From positions 251,699 through 315,698 of the forward strand of contig MNCI01007809.1 in NCBI GenBank assembly GCA_015680685.1: a stretch of 64,000 nucleotides of DNA, given 5' to 3'. Below, piece after piece: positions 58,201-64,000 of the stretch. This DNA is from Gnetum montanum. Lineage: Eukaryota; Streptophyta; Gnetopsida; Gnetales; Gnetaceae. The stretch's first letter is position 1. Every line of letters begins with the position of its first letter. Under the pieces are notes generated by a model. The model searched no databases. It was not told the DNA's origin and saw nothing but the letters and a program-made list of their open reading frames with translations. The position numbers and the translations under genes were made by a program.

Positions 58201-59890
58201 CGGGGAATTCAGGATTAATGGTTGTATGGTCATTAACAAGCAACACTATTAGTTGTATGGCTATAGCTTGACCTCTTGTTGATGTTGAGAAATGTAATGA
58301 AGGTCAAACTCCTCTATTATGGCTTTTCATAAAGCTATTCAACTACTCTCATAGATGTTGGTCATTATGGCTCTAAGCACATAATCTTTGCAAATGACAT
58401 TGACCTGGCTTTTGAAGAGGTAGTGTCTCAACTTCTTCAATCAGAAGACTAATGCTAAACAATACTTCTCCACTCTAGTGTATCATGTCTCATGGGCTAC
58501 TAATGCATGGCTAAGGTAATAAATTGGTAACTCTACTCCATCATCTGGCTTCTGACAGAGTAAAGAGGCAATGGATGTGTCGGAGATAGCAAGGTAGATG
58601 TAAAAGGCTTTATTCTTTTGTGGAGAATAGATTGTATATATTTGTGCCAACTCTTACTTAATGTTTTCAAAGGCCTCTTAGCATTGCACTGTCCACTCAT
58701 AGTGAACCCTTTTCTTAAGCAAGTGTTGAATGGATTGTAACTTATTTGTAAGCCTAGCAATAAACTTATCGATAAATTGCAATCTGCCTTGTAGTCCCTA
58801 AAGCTCCTTAAGGTTAGTTGCTATAGCCAAGTTGGATATGGCTCTAACCTTATCAGGATCAACATGTATCTCTACTTCAGACACTACAAAGTCAAACATC
58901 TTACCAATTTTGACACCAAAGACATACTTATTAGGATTAAGCCTAAGTTCATACTTGAGACATCCTTTAAGTATAAGTTCTAGGTCATGCGCATGGTCAT
59001 TGGCCACTTTAGACTTCTCAACTATATTATCTACATAGTCGTTGAGCAAACCTAACATGTAACCACTAAAGATATACATCATGGCTCTTTGGTAGATTGC
59101 GCCTACATTCTTTAGGCCAAAGGACATCATGATATAGCAAAAGGTACCCTGAGGAGTCATGAAGGTCATGCTAAGTTGATGTTCTAGGTTGATCCTAATC
59201 TAGTTATATCCCAAAAACCCATCCATAAAGGATAATAAGGTGTGCCTAGCTATAGTATTGATAAGTTGATCAATACTAGGCAATGGAAAATCATCTTTGA
59301 TAGTTTTCTTATTCAAGTCTCAAAAATTAATGCAAATATGTATATTCCCATTTTTCTTAGGAACTACCACTACATTGGACACTCATTCTACATAATCAAA
59401 AACTCTAATGAAACCAACTTGGTATAGATTTATCATTTCATCATGAATTGCTAAGGCAAAATTAGGACTAATCTTACAAACTTTTTGCTTAATTGGCCTA
59501 ATGCTAGATGTTGTGTTCTACTAGGCATAAATCTAGACCTGGCATGTCTTCATATGACCAAGAAAAGACCTTAATGTTGCCTTATAGGACCGTGGTGATG
59601 TCTTGAGCCTATTGAGGTTCCATTAAGGAACCTAGTTTTAGATTTTTCTACTCACAACTGTGTGTTGTGATAGGAATCTCAACTAGAGAGTCTTCAGTAA
59701 TGTCACCAGCCTCTAGGTCAAGGGTTTTAACTAGGTTTTCAAGCCATTCTAGAGGTTTCTCTATCAAAGCTATATGCCCGACAAGACTCTCAAGGTCAAG
59801 ATCTAGGTAATTAAGGTCAATACACCATTTAACATCACTATGAGGTCTACTTAGGCTCAAAGGCAAACTAATTTGCTCCCAATTTCTCAT
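58201..59890 (-). pseudogene. pol: Reverse transcriptase and RNase H of element E
   Basis: Minus strand. The linker at 59890-59648 (LESLVGHIALIEKPLEWLEN, LDLEAGDITEDSLVEIPITT) is homologous to D 23762-23880. RT reads DDFPLPSIDQLINTIARHTL, then FMDGFLGYN, TFMTPQGTFCYIMMSFGLKN, and the catalytic box as YVDN (59037-59026) where the family has YVDD. The RNase H portion lies at 58760-58300 with frame breaks (QRIKPFTSTLLSPT region). The Gln of TPQG is intact here although C and D both have a stop at that codon. Confidence 0.82.
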
Positions 59891-60544
59891 ACTTTATTCC
59901 TTCATGTCAACCATAAGTACATTAAGTGACACCTAGGTAAAGATGAGTAAATAATGTCAAAATGCTATGAGATTATGTAAATACATGCTACTTCAATGCT
60001 AAAAAAATGCAAATGAGGCTAACCAAGGCCATAATAGGTAGAAATAGATAAATAAAATGAATGAAGGTTAAACATAGGTCAAAAAAACAAGGCCAAAAAA
60101 AGTCAAACAAAGTTTAAAACAAGTTGAAACATAAATAAGTAAATAAAAAGGTCAAACATGGTCAACTAAGGTTACAATTTTTCTATTTTAAGGCCTTGGT
60201 AGGCCATGGCTATGTGGTGTCAAATGATCGTTTGGGAAGGTCAAACCCCATCATTCAACACTAAAGAAAGGCTAAACAAAGGTCATGAAAGAAGAGATGA
60301 CATCAAACAAGGTCAACTGATGGTAACAAAGGACAATTATGCATAATGGATATCAAAGTAGGTCAAAACATGATAAAACAAGATCAAATGAGCCCTAGTG
60401 GAACACATCAGATGAAATATGATGAATATTGATCGAAAAAGGATTAGGCTTTGCTAGTTTTAGGCCTTAGTGGGCCACAGTTTAAGGCTACAAGGGTAAT
60501 AGATGAGTTTGGGCATCTGTTGGGGCAATTTTGAGGCCTTTTCG

Positions 60545-62870
60545 ACCAAAATCCAAGGTTTTCAAGGTACCCACGCTAGCCAGCATGGGTGGGGTGGCCC
60601 CTAAAATGGATGGAATAACTACATGATTTCCTAGACTTTTTTGAGTAGTTTTTACCTCCCAATGGCTTGCATGATCAACTCAAGGGACAAGAACGGAAAT
60701 AAATCAATTTTTGCATTAATTTCAACCTTTAGAAGCCCTCATTAAGCCCTAGAAGTGCCACCCATGCTGGAGCAATGTTGGCTAGTGTGGCCCTAGCATG
60801 GATGCCAATGAAGTGACATCCAAAGGGTCAAAATTGAGGTTTTAATATCTTCCCAAAGTAATGCAGGGCTAGATCAATCAAGATTGGCTATTTTGGGAGG
60901 TTAAAAACTATTAAAAATTAGGTTTCAAGGTCATATCCCCCAAAGCCATACTAGCCAACATGGATGTGAGAGGTTCTAATGTGGATACTCTAGATCTGGA
61001 TTGTTATGGGGTTAAAATGGTCATATTTGTGCTAAAACCAAGGTTTTTAAGTTGTACGGCCCCTAGCCAAGTTTTGAGGTCATTTCAAGAGCATTTTAAG
61101 TGTTAAATCATATTGGAAGTTGCACCCACACTAGGGCCACATTAGCTAGTGTGGTTCAAGGTAGGCACTCTTGCTTTTTGGTCTTGGGGTGGCTCCAGGG
61201 GTAAATTGACCAATTTTTTCAGCTTATGGGATTATAAATAATGATTTCTAAGGTTTTTGATCAAATCTGGCTAGGTTTGAAGGTTTTTTGAGGTAATGCA
61301 TGGTTATACACCCCTGAGCCACATTGTGTAGTGTTGCCCTATTGTGGGTAAGGGGACCTAGTAGATTTTCAATGTCAAAACAAGGTCAAATAATTATAAA
61401 ATTAAGGCTATGGGATCCTAGGCTTTACCGATATGGGTTTTTGGTCTTTGGGAGTGTTAATCTACTACCAAAAGTGGTAAGACAGCTCACCCACACTAGA
61501 GGCATGTTACTCAGTGTGGTTTAAGCCTTTCCCAATGTGGATACCTTGAGATATCAAGTCTTGGTAGGTTTTAATATCAAATTAAACATGTAGGTCAACC
61601 CCCAGGGTTACCAATGTTAATGCCTAGGGTTTAGGATTAAATTTGGTAGTTTCTAAGGCTTTTGAATGGTTCTAGAAGTCATCCCCACCTGAAGCAATGG
61701 TAGGTCATGCCAGCCAGCATGGCCCTAGCATCAATGAGGAACGGAAATAGCTTTTCACTATTTCTAGTTGGTTTTATGAGGTCCAATGACTTCTAGAGTT
61801 GATAATAGGGTTATAGGATGAATATGGTGCAATATGAAGTAATTTTGGTTCATCCATGATTGCTTCATGGGCTTCCCTTGAGGAACCCATATTAGCTAGC
61901 ATGGGTGAGGGGGTGCTCAGCATGGAAGTGGGAGTGGCCATGAAATAGAGTTAGCTTTAGCAAGTTTTAGCTGCCAGAGTCTCTAAAAGATTAGGAAATC
62001 AATACATGCCAATTTTGATGTAAATCTTGAAGCTTTTAGTTGTACCCCATGTTGGGTAGCATGGCTTAGACATGGATGGGAGGGGGAATGATAGCTTTTG
62101 GCTATTTTCGATTAATCTAATGACATCTCATGGCTTTGGAAGGCTTTGGTAGGGTTTAGAGGTCAATAGGGAAGGTTTCATGATTATTTTCTAGCTATGA
62201 ACTGGGTTTTATGGCTTACCCCCATGGCACCCAAGCTAGACCCATGCTAGGAAGTGTGGGTGGAAGGTTCACTAGTGTGGGGAAGGCTTTAGATCTAAAA
62301 ATTGAGTCATTTTTTATCAAATCTAAGCTATTAAAGACTATCAAGGGGTGTCAAGGCCAAAAATTGCAATCTAGTTGGTTAATTTTATGGTTTTGAGGTC
62401 ATACCCCACACATCCATACTAGAGCCATGGTAGGCAGTGTGGATGGAGCCCCCCTCAACATGGCTTAACTAGAACTAAAAGTTTTGGGCACTTTCGACTA
62501 GGTTTAACAAGGTTTGAGAGCTTCCAAGGATGTTTGGAGGGATTTAAGGACATGTGGGCCCACCTCAGGGTCAAATTAGGGCTTGGTGGGCACTAGAGAG
62601 TGTGTATGGATGTCATACCTACCCTAGGAAATGCTAGGCCAATGTGGATGAGGCTTAGCTCAATGTGGTTGTCCAAAGTGGCAAGTTGCATAGAGGTTTT
62701 TCCCCTACCAGGATCTAGGGTTTGGCTATGTTAATTACTATAGATATAAACGGCAAGGGAATAAGGTTTCTTGGTCATGGGATGTAAGAAGTAAGGACCC
62801 ACATTAGATCCATGCTACCTAGCATGGGTTAGGGAGGGTAAGGCTTAAGAGTGGTTGTATGAATTTCAAA
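60545..62870. repeat. Degenerate tandem array, about 13 units of ~185 bp
   Basis: A recurring phrase of the type CCCATGCTAGCTAGCATGGG, with neighbours GGCCCTAGCATGG or AGTGTGG, appears near 60575, 60760, 60950, 61125, 61305, 61490, 61685, 61885, 62045, 62220, 62405, 62600 and 62800. Between these phrases each unit has a TTTTAGG...GGTTT...AAGGTCAT stretch. The spacing is 160-200 bases. Units are strongly diverged. It lies upstream of RT of element E, in the interval that holds exons 1-5 of the antisense gene in C and D. Bases 59891-60544 before it are A-rich and repeat GGTCAAACA/AGGTCAAC words; no gene seen. Confidence 0.7.
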
Positions 62871-63526
62871 TGGTCAAAACCTCAACATAGAGGAGGTTTC
62901 TAAACTTGGAACACACTTTGCATGGGAGGCATCTAGTGGGGCCCATCCCAAATTTCAAAATTTTAAAACTTTGTGCTAACACCCACCTTCCCAGCATTTG
63001 CTATACTTTCCCCCCTTTTCACTTCTAGTGCACCATGAGTTTCAATACTTAGAATTGGCAACAAGGGCATGCAAGAGGGCACTTAGGTTTTGATCAAGTT
63101 TTTATTCAAAAAAATTTTCAAAAATCAAACACAACATCCATTCTTTCACTTTAGTGCCTTTCTTAAAGCTCTTGTAGAGATCTCTTACTCAAAAAACTTC
63201 TCAAACCTTAGTGTGGTTAATCCAAGAGCCCTTATAGGCAACATTAGAGCTCACATCTCAAGGTTCTCCAAGTTTCCTCAATGTTGTAAGCAGCAAAATG
63301 AAGCAAAGGAGTGGAAGCAACAAAAACCCTATGATTAAGGATACAAATGCAACACTAGCAATAGAGAAACCTTGTAAGAGAAGGCTCACCTTCAAGCTTA
63401 ATAGGTCATATCGAGTGATCACAAGTACATTTTAACTATGTTTTAGTACTTGGTTCTTCTATGTTTTATATTTTTAGCTATATGGTTATTTCATGTGCTA
63501 AATTTTTATATGTGTCATGGTTATAG
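62871..63526 (+). other. Region before the E antisense exons
   Basis: No clear exon except the possible exon 5 near 63300-63424. The open plus-strand frame at 63090-63338 has no recognised similarity to C or D. Exon 4, the best-conserved exon elsewhere, is not found here or in the array. Confidence 0.35.
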
Positions 63527-63938
63527 ACAAGTGATAGGATATGGTAGCCCAAGTTGCCATAGCAGAGGAGGAGAGAAGGTGGGCAGAGGAGGCACTATTA
63601 CAATAGCATGAGGCTGAAGGGCTAGCCAACATTAACTTAGATGACCTAGATGCCCTATTCGATGAGCCAATACCCAAAGAGCTCCCAGTTAGCATTCCAA
63701 ATGAGGAGGCTCTAGTATGCATACACCTTAGTTCTACTCATTATGATTTATGGTTTTGATTTTTGGTCTACCCATTTAATGATTATTATGCTTGTTGTAG
63801 TTCCTGAGCCACAGGTAGCAGCCTCTACCCCTACATTTCGCATGAAACCATGGGTAGAATTCCAAAATAAGATGAAGTCTATGTGTGAGATGTCCAAGGA
63901 AATCATTGATTAATTATAGTAGGTTGCACCTACGATTG
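63527..63938 (+). pseudogene. Antisense gene exons 6 and 7 of element E
   Basis: Plus strand, opposite to E pol. An exon at 63527-63714 reads EEERRWAEEALLQ, stop, HEAEGLANINLDDLDALFDE, matching exon 6 of C (TLLDELEREGLQFDAGDFD). It ends at a GTATGC donor. An 86-base intron ends in TTGTAG, then exon 7 (63801-63938) reads VPEPQVAASTPTF, EFQNKMKSMCEMSKEIID and after stops VAPTIG, before a GTAAGA donor. C and D exon 7 end LEIG and PEIG at the same boundary. Intron 6 is 84 bp in C and 79 bp in D. A possible exon 5 is at about 63300-63424 (KPCKRRLTFKLNRSYRV), less sure. The gene continues past the window. Confidence 0.6.
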
Positions 63939-64000
63939 GTAAGAACTATGTTTAATTTACCTTAATAATTTTGTTATGTTGTAAAGGTATACTTGGTTAT

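Larger units (their letters stand above)
54496..64000 (-). mobile_element. Element E: Tat-like element, partial (pol, tandem array, antisense exons)
   Basis: Minus-strand pol (59890-56418) followed by about 1.9 kb of 3' sequence up to the start of element A. Upstream, at 60.5-62.9 kb, there is a degenerate tandem array, and at 63.5-63.9 kb plus-strand exons of the antisense gene. Gag and protease would lie beyond 64000. No LTR pair is in view, so its borders are unknown, and whether A lies inside E or merely next to it cannot be settled here. Confidence 0.6.

Overview
This window is a stack of old, decayed LTR retrotransposons inserted into one another. I see no host gene, tRNA, rRNA or CRISPR array. 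The organism is almost certainly a land plant with a large genome. The evidence is Ty3/gypsy elements with a second RNase H domain of the plant Tat-lineage type, primer sites matching plant tRNA-Asp, and 2 kb LTRs. LTR pairs differ by roughly 9-15% by eye and nested copies have not been removed, which suggests a slow-turnover genome such as a gymnosperm; that last step is inference.

Layout from outside in. Element E (minus strand, about 54.5 kb to beyond 64 kb) is a Tat-like element with integrase, dual RNase H and RT, a degenerate array of ~185-bp repeats, and antisense exons near 63.5 kb. Element A (minus) begins at about 54495 and runs off the left edge; its 5' LTR is split into 7754-8293 and 54130-54495 by element B. 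Element B (minus, 8294-54124) has two 870-bp LTRs and a CTAAG target duplication. Its body is split by element C (plus, 9784-46351; LTRs 2210 and 1987 bp; target duplication ACTAC). Element D (plus, 12993-29948; LTRs 1251 and 1241 bp) lies inside the gag of C. The order of insertion is therefore (E?) then A, B, C, D.

A and B belong to one family. They have a tRNA-Asp primer site, gag with a zinc knuckle, a protease (visible in A only), and a long ORF2 with a helical domain and a coiled-coil tail. Neither shows RT or integrase, so the family looks non-autonomous. C and D are sister families with the order gag, protease, [antisense gene], RT, RNase H, second RNase H, integrase. Arrays of a short degenerate motif (core CCTTAAACTGGCA) sit after protease, before RT and after integrase.

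The most striking content is the antisense gene between protease and RT. In C and D it can be reconstructed as nine exons on the minus strand, with nearly identical exon sizes, matching intron sizes and consensus splice sites. At least two of these exons recur, with the same phase and intron length, in element E. Exon 2 reads like the start of an FCP1/NLI-type HAD phosphatase domain. Exon 4 encodes a helical domain like those of plant transposon-associated proteins, exons 5-8 are charged or coiled-coil, and exon 9 in D is an acidic repeat tail. Because it is antisense to the genomic RNA, its introns survive retrotransposition. Every copy in the window carries stops or frameshifts, so it is a fossil, but its architecture is clear.
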